In this document: in pieces, positions 22,300 to 33,537 of the stretch
How positions within the stretch are numbered: position 1 is the stretch's first letter
Layout: the number at the start of each line of letters is the position of its first letter
Source of the DNA: Ephydatia muelleri
Taxonomy: Eukaryota > Porifera > Demospongiae > Spongillida > Spongillidae
DNA length: 64,000 nucleotides
NCBI GenBank assembly: GCA_013339895.1
Contig: JABACO010000011.1
Coordinates: forward strand, 7,634,137-7,698,136
Direction: 5' to 3'
Notes under the pieces: model-generated
Database searches by the model: none
Seen by the model: the letters and a program-made list of their open reading frames with translations, nothing else
What the model was told of the DNA's origin: nothing
Position numbers and translations under genes: made by a program

Positions 22300-22657
22300 C
22301 TCTCCCACCTTCCATTGCTGAATCGGCGCTCAGGGGGAGGGGCGGGGCCAGCCTGTGCTGTGTGGCCAGCTGTTTCTCACACACCTCCCTGACCTGATGG
22401 AACAAGGAGGATGAGAGGAACACAATCAAACCATGTTCGTTGGGTGTAGTCTTACACGCCCACACACATATCCACACAAAGATCCAAGCACACACACACA
22501 CACATAAACACACACACACGCACACACACAGATCCAAGCATACACAACACACACACGCACGCACACACACACACACACACGCACGCACACACACACACAC
22601 ACACGCACACACACACACACACGCACACACACAACACACAACACACACACACACCCA

Positions 22658-22698
<41 letters not shown>

Positions 22699-23642
22699 AC
22701 ACACACCTTCCTCCTAATGCGTTCGGTCAACTCTCCATGCTTCTGCACACTTTCCTCTGCAAACAGCTGGAGTCGTTCAAAGAACTAAGGAGCCACATGG
22801 ATTAGATGATGCAGGTATGTGCATGGTTGCAGGTATGTGTTGTGTGTGTGTGTGTGCACAGCTCACGTTATCAGGGAGACTGCTTCCCCACTCGGGCAAC
22901 CTCTGATTTAGCTGCGGTTTCTGTTTGCGTACTATCAGCTTCCTAAAAACACAAATACAAAGGTTAAAGGTCATTGCCCTACCTCCAATGACCACACCCA
23001 CTACATGTGACCACTCCCAGTGACCACACCCCTCTGATGGTCACATCTTGCATTGACCAGATCCATGTGGACATTGTAACTTCAGCTCAGAGTGACTCAC
23101 CTAATTTCCGAAGGGGGACTTGACCTGCTTGCCCTGTCATCAAAAGCAAGCAGGGGAACAGTTACATTTGATGCATTTACTTCCCAATAAATGCTCACCT
23201 TGCTTTTTTTCGGATGCAACCAATGCTGTGTAAAGCAAGTCTTTGAGACACATGTCTGGTGCACCTCCACGTGCACCACACTAGGCCTCTTCTTACCCTG
23301 CTACCATAACATACCATACCTTGTTCCAACTGCTCAATCTCCCGTGCTTTGTCAGCACGCACTTTAGCCAGAGTGCTAGAGAGAGTTTCAATCTTGTGCC
23401 TGAAACAAAGATAGAAAGCAATCCATGTGCAGGAGTACAGACCAGGGGAGCAAAAGACATAGATGAAATGAAGGCCATGACATTGGGACCCAACATTGAT
23501 AATAAGTACTGGAGACTAGATGTCACACCCACTCGTATTGATTTTGAAGTCTCTGTAGCTCCTCAGTGTGTGTCCACACCATCTTGGCTATTTCCTCCTG
23601 AGTCATGTGATCCTCTTCTGGCTGGATAGGCTCCTAGGAACC

Positions 23643-23687
<45 letters not shown>

Positions 23688-24730
23688 CACGCACGCACAC
23701 ACACACGCACACACACGCACACACACGCACACACACACACACACACAAGTACACAAACAGATTCATAAAATATTCATAAATACACATGCACACGGATCCA
23801 CACACGGATCCACGCGCAGATTCGCACACACATCCATATAGACTGCACACTGGCTACAAGTGCTAACCATGGGGCCCAGCTCAACAGCAGACACTCCACA
23901 GGACTGCAGTTCCACCTTCTGTACAATGGTGTAGCCCAGCTCAGCCAGGAGCCTACGTAGCAAAGAGGTGTGGCATTAGAAAGGGTGTGGCTGAAGCTAG
24001 AGGGCCTACCTGTCCCAGGAATGGTGGAAGTCTCACTGTTCATCTTGGAATGCCTGCACGGTAGGAGGCAGAGGAAGATGTTTCAAGATGGGTGTCTTTT
24101 AATGCATGTATATGTGTACAGAGAGTATGTGTGTACAGTAATAAGTGGATGTGTGTACAGTAATAAGTGGATGTGTGTACTGTTATAAGTGGATGTGTAG
24201 TGTATGTGCATGTGACATGTGTGAAGTGCACTGCATATGCATTCTGTAGTGCATCTCATGCACATGTCATGGTGCGCACATTATACAGTGCTAATCTAGC
24301 TGGTGCATGATTAGGAAGGTTCTTAGGGTGGGCTGAAGGTCCTTAGAGTTTAGGCCCTAGCGAAACCAACTTTTCACCCTGATTCCAAATCCGTTGTCAA
24401 ATTTCACCCCATCACCCACCTCCACACTCTTTCAATAAAACCCAACTCGTTGAGGTTGGGGGGGGGGGGGGGGAGGGGTGCCCCTTGGTGCTCTTGGCGT
24501 GCCACATTAGACACACCTATGTGGGTTGTGCCGAGTGTATGAAGTAAGCCACATAAAGGTGTGCTTGTGGCGTGTAGTGTGAGGTGGTGACTGTGCTAGT
24601 ATGATGCAATGTGTGTGAGACGTGTGAGATGTGCTGGTGTGAGGTGTGCTGCAGTGCTACACACATGTACCATAGAGACATGTACATGTACACACATGCA
24701 CACACACATGCATGCACACACACACACATG

Positions 24731-24823
<93 letters not shown>

Positions 24824-27800
24824 GGGTCACTACCTCCACACTTTACCTGACAACCTTAACCCTGTGGCACACCAGCGGCATAGCAGGTGGGTCCTCGTCC
24901 TCTACGCTGCAGTGCAACGGATAGTCTGTCGGGGGCGTGGCCTGCAGAGTGGCAGCGAGGGCAGTCCAGTGACCTCAAAGGGCTCCCCCGTCTCCATGGG
25001 CGGGACGAGAGTGGTCACCTGGGACTAGAGGGGGAGCCAGAGGCATTCCCTTCACACTGGTGAGGGCCGGGGGGGGGGCTTACTGTCAGCGTGAGGGACC
25101 TGAGTTCTAGGCTGGTGTGGGCAGCCATGTCGGCTGTGATGCTCCTTGGGTACACCGCGATGCTTAGCTTCGGGATCACGCTGGACTTGAGGGGTGCCAG
25201 AGGGTGTGGCTGGAGCGTCATGGCTGCTTCATCAGAGAGGAGGAAGGAAAAGTCTTGATGCCTGGAGACAAGAGAGGTGATTGGTGGGATAAGTGTGCGT
25301 TGGTGTGTGTGTGTGTGTATGTGTGTGCAAGTGTTGGTGTGTGTGCATATTGGTGTGTGTGTGTGCATGAAACAGTGCAGCATACTTATGGTACACTGAA
25401 CAGTACAGATGTGACATATGGTTCAACCAAAAGACCAGACTTTCACATGCTATTACTGAATGTTGTGTACACAATGGATGGCCAATGCTCAATCATACAT
25501 AGTTCATCTTCATGCAATAGAACACAGGTATGGTAGCATCGGGGCACATCTGAAGCAGGACATACGGTGGTGGGCCACTGGAATTCAATGGCTTGGCAGA
25601 AAACACTTGACTTGTAAAATATTGATCTTCCAGTGAAATAGTACAACAAACATCCATTTCTGGAAGGGGGAGGGGAAGGGAGTGGAGTGGAAGGGAGTGG
25701 GAGGGGAGGGGAGGGAGGGAGTGGGAGGGGAGGGATGGGAGGGGAGGGGAGGGAGGGGAGGGGAGGGTGGGGGAGGGGAGGGAGTGGGAGGGGAGGGAGT
25801 GGGAGGGGAGGGAGTGGGAGGGGGAGAGAGTGAGAGGGGAGGGTGTGGGGGGAGGGAGGAGTGGGAGGGGAGGGAGTGGGGGGGAGGGAGGGGAGGGGAG
25901 GGAGGGAGTGGGAGGGAGTGGGAGTGGAGGGAGTGGGAGGGGAGGGAGTGGGAGGGGAGGGAGTGGGGAGGGAGGGAGTGGAGGGGAGGGAGGGGAGGGA
26001 GGAGGGAGGGGAGGGAGTGGGAGTGGAGGGAGTGGGAGTGGAGGGAGTGGGAGTGGAGGGAGTGGGAGTGGAGGGAGTGGGAGTGGAGGGAGTGGGAGTG
26101 GAGGGAGTGGGAGTGGAGGGAGTGGAGTGGAGGGAGTGGGAGGGGAGGGAGTGGGAGGGTAAGTGAAGGGAATGGAGTGAGAGGGAGTATGGAAATGGGG
26201 GAAGTGATGGGAGAGGTGGAGTGGGGGAAGGAGAGAGAGAGGGGAAAGGAGGTGAAGAAAGGGGAAGGAGGAAGTGAGGAGGGGTAAGAAAGATGGCTAC
26301 TATGATGCAATAAATTACCTGGGGCACCCCCTTGGACGAAATAACTGCACCAGAATGTAACTGAATAAATAGCAAGATGTATTGCATCAATAATGCATGT
26401 ATTTAGTAACACTGACTTCTGGCACTGTGGCTCTCCAGTCCAAGTCTCTGAGTCTGCAGTTGTGGGTCGAGGGGGAGGAGGAGGGGGTGGAGGGAGCAGA
26501 GGTGTGCTATACAATTCGGGCGGCAAGACTGGTCGAGATGCGTTGTAAGAGCTCTGGGTGTGGCAGCAGTAAGGGGGACATGATGGTGGGGTTCCATGCA
26601 CAGGTGTAATAGATATCAAAAACTTACCACTTTCCTTACACTTCCTAGTTTCATTGAACTGTGAGGCCTGTAGAAGAAGAATATGCCTTGTGACACTTCA
26701 TTCATGTATGTTAATTTGATCACACAATACTTGACCATCCACCTGTTAGTCTGATGATAAAAATCTGGCATTGCATTCTGGTGAATACCCTGTATTCTGT
26801 ATCCTAATGGCCACCCTGAATTCTGATGACCTATGCTCTGATGATCACCCTATGCTCTGATGACAACCATGTATTCTGATGAGCACCCTGTATTCTGAAT
26901 ACCACCCTGCATTCTGATGACCACCCAGTTTTTGATGACCACCTGTATTATGATATGCTCAGATGACCACCTTGTATTCTGATGACAACATTCTAAGTCT
27001 GTAATATCACTTCAATTGGAGCAAGCTAAGCAGATGGGTATCACTGATGAACTTACATGTCCCCATCATTGTTCTCAGAAGCATTATCCTAAGGAGTTAA
27101 TTAGGATCAGGAAGCTGTCACATCCAACCACCACATAATTACCTGCTCATCATTCTCTTCTTCCTCTTTGTCTTTCTCCTCCCCTTCTTCATCTGACTCA
27201 TCCAATGCATGAGGGTTGAATCTGCAAGCCAAGTACTTCAGTCAAGGGTGACACATTTGATAAAGCACACACCCTTGTTTGATCTTTGCCTTCAATGGTT
27301 CTATACGGAATTTCCACCTACGGCCATGACTTCTAGTCGACTGGAGAATAAGGAAAGAATGATGACAGACATTTCATCAGTCGTATGTCAATTATACAGG
27401 TGCCATTGAACTTATCAATATCAGAGCAACATTAATCCAAATTGGCAAGCAAATTAAAAGGATAATAATTGCTAACTAACCATAACAGCCATGAATAGCT
27501 TGAGCCAACCATTCAGTCTCCTTTCATGAGTAATTCTTCCTCCTGCAGGTGTTGCAATAAAAATTGAGCATTGGTTAAGCTGCCGAGGTGTGTGCATCTG
27601 GTGTGTGTGTGTGTTGTGTGTGTTTGTGTGTGTGTGTGTGTGTGTATGTGTGCGTGTGTGTGTGTTATGTATGTATGCTTGTGGCTTGAATCTACATGCA
27701 TTGAAGGGTGCAGCCTTAAGGGTCGAGTGCCTGGTCTTTGGTTATACCTCCATGGCCATCATCTCTATCCTCTTGAGCGCAATGCTCAGTTGGTTCTGCT

Positions 27801-28327
27801 TCTGAGCGTACAGCTCCAGCAGTCGCTTCATTGGCTCCATGGCCTCTTCCAAGTGTGCTGAATGAAGTTTTACCAGCCTGCTCAGCTCGCCAACAGGCAC
27901 ACACAAGTCCGAGAAGCTGAAGGGGATGACACAACGTCACAGTATATATGCACCATTTAGATCCGTAACCCAATTCCGCTACAAATGCTATACCTTCTGA
28001 ACACTTTGGCCGATATTAAAGTCAATTGCAGCAGCAGCTGTGAAGGCAAGGTATGCTGCGTGTGGGGGATGTGCAGGCGTGCTTGGAAGTATCCCAAAGC
28101 AATGTTTACTAAACACAGTTTGCTGACCTTCAACAGCTCGTCTTTCAGGTCGAGGAACTAATTATGTTAGAGATTATAGTTCATATGTACTTAGGGTTAC
28201 GTAAGAAGGGTGATTTCATGCTTACCTCGTGCACGGCGTGGTCAAGCATCATCAGAGAACTGTTGACCGTGTCGCAAAGGACGTCAAACTTGTTAGGTTC
28301 ATATGACGCCTCCACTGCTGCGGTTAC
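22300..28327 (-). CDS. Unrecognised many-exon gene with coiled coils
   Basis: A run of minus-strand exons with good GT-AG borders. In order: 28327-28226 ([19 protein letters not shown]...), 28157-28128 ([10 protein letters not shown]), ~28037-27994, 27916-27748 ([20 protein letters not shown]..., [18 protein letters not shown]), 27542-27481 ([18 protein letters not shown]), 27340-27273 ([20 protein letters not shown]), 27221-27143 (acidic), 26667-26628, 26553-26413, ~25591-25526, 25261-~25025 ([20 protein letters not shown]), ~25022-24847, 24053-24010, 23952-23868, 23633-~23533 ([20 protein letters not shown]), 23399-23320 ([20 protein letters not shown]), then short exons near 23.2, 23.1, 22.9 and 22.75 kb and a last one near 22.35 kb. 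N- and C-terminal parts are helical or coiled-coil; the middle is beta-rich. I cannot name the family. A few phase clashes suggest indels or missed exons. Satellite tracts fill its introns. Confidence 0.5.
22480..22706. repeat. CA/CACG microsatellite
   Basis: (CA)n interrupted by CG steps and AACA units, in an intron of the minus-strand gene. The Cys/Val-, His/Thr-rich ORFs here are artefacts. Confidence 0.95.
23641..23750. repeat. CA microsatellite
   Basis: (CA)n with CACG interruptions, intronic. Confidence 0.95.
24080..24215. repeat. Short GT-rich tandem repeat
   Basis: Unit about GTACAGTAATAAGTGGATGTGT, roughly three copies at 24131-24200 within GT-rich sequence. Confidence 0.7.
24459..24475 (+). 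repeat. G homopolymer tract
   Basis: A run of about 15 G followed by AGGGG. Intronic; length uncertain. Confidence 0.8.
24708..24822. repeat. CA microsatellite, about 50 uninterrupted units
   Basis: Nearly pure (CA)n with a few CATG interruptions at the left end. Confidence 0.95.
25670..26240 (+). repeat. Purine-only minisatellite (GGGAG-rich, 15-bp core)
   Basis: About 550 bp almost entirely G and A with isolated T. Between 26000 and 26130 the unit is a regular 15-bp GGGAGTGGGAGTGGA-type repeat; elsewhere units of 10-20 bp vary. Intronic to the minus-strand gene, so its transcript would be C/T-rich. Apparent Gly/Glu- and Pro/Ser-rich ORFs of 100-340 aa on both strands are artefacts. Confidence 0.95.
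26750..26995. repeat. Degenerate ~20-28-bp tandem repeat
   Basis: Repeated TTCTGATGACCACCCTGTA-like units, about ten imperfect copies, intronic. Confidence 0.8.
27599..27666. repeat. GT microsatellite
   Basis: (GT)n with small interruptions, intronic to the minus-strand gene. Confidence 0.95.
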
Positions 28328-28718
28328 CTGAAACGGCCGTAGGAAATGTGTGACATCAGGTTTGCAGCTTGATATACGCGTACATGTACCGCGTTCATTG
28401 TTGTATTACGACAGTACACAGTTCAAATAATTATCTCTGCGCGCCTAATTTTGTAATGTTTTTACGCGGTCTCCATGACGACCATATAGGCGGATAATTG
28501 GGAACATTAATTACATGTACCGTATTTAACAAGCGCATACAGTAGTAATGCTTCCATCTCAGGATATGATTCTGATCAACAAGACGGAATTCACATGTGG
28601 CAAGAACGGTTTTGCAGCTCTGTAACATTGTTTCAAGACCAGTTTACCATTCCGCATAATTGCTTCCTTGGTCTAAGTTACCAGACTAAGCAAGGAACTA
28701 CAATTACTCTGACAATTA
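28328..28718. other. Spacer between the minus-strand gene and TSEN2
   Basis: Should contain the 5' end of the unrecognised gene (first exon not found) and the 3' flank of TSEN2. No clear element seen. Confidence 0.3.
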
Positions 28719-29592
28719 TTATTCCTTTTCTGGTATCTTTCTTGTGAAAAACACCTCATGCACAACAAAGTCTCTAGCACAGTTGGGCAATTCCAGAGTC
28801 CCTTCCTCCCCGTTGGTGGGTGTGGTCACCCTCATGACACTGCAAATGACGAGGTCCTTGCCCACCGATTCGCTCACCCTGGATGCAGCAACAACATCTT
28901 GCCACCTTAGACCAGGGGTGTAGTCACCATCCCTTGATCCCAAGCCCTCACAAGACCTCACAAGCACACCATAACTGGAGTGGTACACCTCTGGACTGCC
29001 CTTGTATAGAACATACTGCACGCCATACTTCAGCCCGCTCTTTGGCACCCAGCCTCTCCGTCTGTAGTAACAGTACGTTACGTAGAGCTCAATGAAATGC
29101 AGACTCTGAGTTCTGAAAAAGTTCCAAAGTTGTACAGCTGAGTAGGTTTTTGCGTTCTGGTCGGGACTGACGACCTGAAGGCAGCCACCTCGTGACATAG
29201 GTACAGTGCCTCCTCACCACTCAACTGTAAGTATTCAACGTCCCGTTGTATGGCGTCCACAGGTGCCTTGTCCGGTCTCCTTCAACGTCCGTCACGATGT
29301 GCATGGACTCGGGACGGGAAACCATTTCTACTTGTTCCTCCAAATTGGCTTTCTTTCCCGCCGGTCCATTGAGAACGTCTTGGCGAGACACGTGTATCGG
29401 AATGCTCCTGGAATGTGTGCCTTTGCCATAGCAACCGTTCTGGGCCAAAATGGTCATGCTGGTGTGACTAAGTACTGCCACGCCTCCTCCGTTGATAAAT
29501 CCGGTGCATTTCCACGTCTTTAAATCCACGGGATTTGTACAGACTGAGGCAGGTGTTCCTTTCCTCTTCAACGGCAATCTTAAGGTGGACAT
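28719..29592 (-). CDS. TSEN2: tRNA-splicing endonuclease catalytic subunit SEN2
   Basis: Subunit of the nuclear TSEN complex that cuts introns out of pre-tRNAs; Sen2 cleaves the 5' splice site. No introns seen. The N-terminal frame (ATG 29590-29592) holds GCYGKGTHSRS, matching the family's YGKGxxSRSxP block. The middle frame (from ~29270) gives EYLQLSGEEALYL. The last frame (from ~29185) gives QLWNFFRTQSLHFIELYVTY, YRRRGWVPKSGLKYGVQYVL and PEVYHSSYGVLV. Catalytic triad candidates are the Tyr in KYGVQYVLY, the His in YHSSY and the Lys in VGKDLVICSV. It ends at the stop 28719-28721. The product is shorter than vertebrate TSEN2 because the variable central insert is missing. Two single-base frame changes (~29270, ~29185) interrupt otherwise excellent similarity, so assembly errors are likely. 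Confidence 0.92.
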
Positions 29593-29670
29593 GTCCCGAG
29601 CTCATACAACACACAACACCACTCACTAAACTGAATGGATTTTAATATAAAATCGTAAATAAATCTAAAA
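29593..29670. promoter_or_regulatory. Shared TSEN2/ANAPC7 bidirectional promoter region
   Basis: Only 78 bp separate the divergent start codons, so both 5'UTRs and core promoters must lie here or overlap the genes. The sequence is AT-rich on the ANAPC7 side (TTTTAATATAAAATCG). I cannot assign a TATA box or initiator with confidence. Confidence 0.5.
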
Positions 29671-32508
29671 ATGGCGGGAAGTGATGAGGCTTCAGAGCTG
29701 GTGCAGGAGCTAGTTTCGTTGTGGCAGAATGGACTCGGAAGTAGTACGATGATTTTGGTCAGTATAATGAATGTGAAACGGGCTTGTGTTTTTTTTGGCA
29801 TAAGTAGCAACAGTGATATATTTAGGCCTACGGGCAATATTTTATGTATCTCTGGCGCTATGCCGATAACGCTAGCTGTGTATACTGTATAGATGAGATT
29901 GTAGTTAAAGACATCATTAGCGTGATTATAGCACGTATACGTTACGCGCGTATTCATAGCACGGCTTTCGTTGCTTTTGACATTCATATATGCTGAGCAG
30001 GCAGACTTGCTCCTGGCCAACGCTACCACTCTGGGGCTGCGAGGGAGACCTGAACTGCATCTGAGCGTGCTCTTTTGCTATGCGGACAGCCTTTTTGAAG
30101 ACTTCCAGTACAGACGTGCGCTAGTAAGTGTCAGTCAGGGATAGGGATAGGGCATCAGGGTATAGGGGTGGAGTGTCTGTTGTGCATGCTTCAGTTTGCT
30201 TGTGTTGATGTTGTTTCGTTGTAGCATTACTACAGGGAATGCTCAAAAGTCTTATCTGAGATGCACCACTCCAGCTATGTCACTGAGAAGGTGTGCTTTG
30301 TGGTGATCGATCCCAAAGTTGCTCAATTTCAGCACTGTGCATTTATTAGGAGGTTCCATCAGATCCTGACATCAAATGGAAGATATACAGATGCTATATG
30401 AAACTGAAGGATTATCAGGAGGCCATTGATATGGTATGAATATGTTGACTCACAACAGGGAATGTTAGAAGATATTGGGTTCTGTGTGTGTGTGCCTGTG
30501 TGTGTCTGTGTTGTGTGTGTGTGTGTGTGTGTCTGTGTGAGTCTCTGTGTGAGTCTCTGTGTGTGTCTCTGGGTGTGTGTCTGTGTGTCTCTTTGTATGT
30601 GTGTTGCCTCTGTGTGTCTGCGTGACTTTTGTTGTGTGTGTGTGTGCTATGTTTTGTCTGTAAATTTAAAGTCAACTTTAACCTATGGGGTAGCTGTGCA
30701 CCATCCCTGTCAACCAAAGAAGTGTAAGAGTGGTGACTGCACTGGCAACACTTTATCAGAACTACAAGAACGATAAGTAAGGTTACATGTTCACTTGTGT
30801 GCTGTTGTTAGGGGTCACCGTGTGTACATATACGTTGCATACATTGATCAGCTACTTTGTGTGTCATGTTTTGTGGTGGGTTAGCATTTGGAGGCATAAG
30901 GGTTGCGAGAAGGCCTCACCACATCTGGCTGAAAAGGTCTGGGTTTTGGTTGGGGGAGAGGATGGAATGATACTGCTAGACCACTTTTCCTTCCCCTCTT
31001 TCGTCCCTTGTTATCTGCAGTAAATCAGCAGCACTCTGTTACAGACAGGCCCTCAGGTAAAGAGTTGCCTCTTCTCTGTGCTTTCCCCATCAGCCGTAAT
31101 GCACTTTCTTGCCCCACAGGATGTGTGTTTGCTGTTGAGGCGGTGTTGGGGCTGCTGTCCACAGGGATGTGTTTAGAAGAGGTGTCATCTCTCTCCCACC
31201 TCAAACCAGTCTCTGGACAGGGCAAGCATGTCACCAGCTGCTCATGGTGAGTTCAGCAGCCTTATAAGTTGGACAGTAGGTGGCAGCTTTACAGTCTTAT
31301 TTGGCAGCCCATCCTGGATATGTAATGTGGAGAATGTTTGGGGTTTTGGTGCCTTTACTTTATGCGTGGTTGCATTCAGACAGGCATAATTTAACGTTGA
31401 GAAATCATCTGTGTATTGTCTGGCGAGCTTCTTCTGGGTGCTGTATTTCTGCTTCACTGGAACGTCACTGGGTATCAGAGAGATGCCCCAGGGCTATTGA
31501 TAGGGAAGGGTGAATGGGAGCCCTTTCGAGGGAGGGGCTGATGGCTTTGAGGTGTCTTGCAATTATCAGTAAAGGAACGGGAAGTGTGTATCAGGGTGTG
31601 ATGTGAGCTAACTTGTGAGCCACTCATGAGGGTGTTTAGAGGAGAAGTTCATTTTGGGGGATCGGTTTTTTTCCTGTCACTTGTTGATGATGTCTTCACT
31701 GTTGATATTGATGTATGATGGCCTGACTGTCTGAGAAAGTGTTGAATGATGCTGCAATGATGAGGTCAAGTTTAGGAAAGCATGAGTTATCAAAATCCAG
31801 CCTGCGAGCATCCAATTTTGTATTGAAGCCCTGATATCCTAAGAGATGGTGTCATTTGGGACCACTTTGTGTCCAAGAGCATCAATAGAGCACAGCAAGT
31901 GTACTAGCATTTTAATTAATGCACGTGAATGCATGCAAGTCAAATGCATTATAATAATGTTTCGAAGATGGTTTATTGAGTGTTGCATATTTGCAATTAC
32001 TCCTGCTATGCACACTGCTCACCTGCTGTTACATGTATAGCAGAGCGAGTCATCTAATTATAGGTTTTGGTATGTTTTGAAATGATTATGATGTGCACTG
32101 TTTAGACACCTACGATTATGTGTAAAAGTGGTTATTGATATCACACTAGGATGTGGCTGGTAGATGCTGTACCGTACCTTAGGGTGCCATGCTGGGGGTG
32201 GGGATGTAGTTAGGATTGGTGTGAACTTACACATCTGGTGTGTGTGACTGTAATGTGTGTGTGTGTGTGTGTGTACTGACATGCGAGGGCCCTCGTTTAG
32301 AGGCTGAGCAGTACTGATCCTTAAGCTATCGTGTGCTGATAGCAGGTGTTGTGCAGTGCACATGCAACTCGATGGCAGTAGAGCAACATGCTCTGTGGGA
32401 CACGGGGACGTGCTTTGAACAAAGCACGTCCCACAGAGCATGTTGCTCTACTGCCATTGAGTTGATGTGTATATATGTGTATGTGTGTGTGTATGTGGGT
32501 GTGTATGA

Positions 32509-32539
<31 letters not shown>

Positions 32540-33488
32540 TGTATGAGTATGTGTGGGTATGTGTGTGTGCTGCAGTGACATGAATATAACACATCAACAC
32601 ACAAAATGATGTTATAAAGCAGTTAAAGGTAGCAAACTTACTACCTTTAACTGCTTTATAAACGTCATTTAGAGTAGTGTTTTTTTTGCAATTTCAAACA
32701 GCATGTTGTAAGCACGCGTCACTGCAGCCACACACATACATACCCACACATAACTCATACACCACACACATACACACACATACACTCATCACACACTCAT
32801 ACACACTACATACACACACACTCATACACCCACACACACACTACACACACATACACCACACTCATACACACCACCATACACACACCCTCCACAACCACAT
32901 ACACCACACTCATACACACCCACATACCACACGCACACCACATTGTAGAACATAGATACTTTGTGTTACGGAAGGCATAAGTAATCTTGTGTATGTTGTG
33001 CTTATCATACTCGTAATCTTCAAGATGGCCTCCTACATATAGCAAGGTCATACCATAAGACATTGTAGTATCACATGGCAGGAATAGTGATCTGATTCTC
33101 CACACAAGAGATCACATGTGCTGCACAAGAATCACATGTGCTGCACATGAGATCACATGTGCTGCACAAGAGATCACATGTGCTGCACATGAGATCACAT
33201 GTGCTGCACAAGGATCACATGTACTGCACACGGGATCAACACATTTATTATACGCGTGTGTATTCATGTATGACCTAATGTCAATTGCAGGCTGAAGGGA
33301 TGGCTTGAAGCACAGTCATGTCTAGCAGGAAAGGATCACATTGGTATGAATGGGCGTGGCTTGTACAAGCGTGTTGAATGTATGTATATGGATTGGCATA
33401 CAGAAGCATAGCAATTTGATTCTTGGACAGTCAGATTCATGAGTGCATCTACAGTGAACATTCACATACATGTACTGTACTCCAGTGT

Positions 33489-33537
<49 letters not shown>

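Noticed and set aside
22181-24850. Several His/Thr- and Cys/Val-rich ORFs
   Set aside because: Translations of CA/GT microsatellites.
25443-26619. Pro/Ser-rich ORFs of 315 and 344 codons (-) and Glu/Gly-rich ORF of 201 codons (+)
   Set aside because: They read through the purine minisatellite. Only short end parts may be exons of the minus-strand gene.
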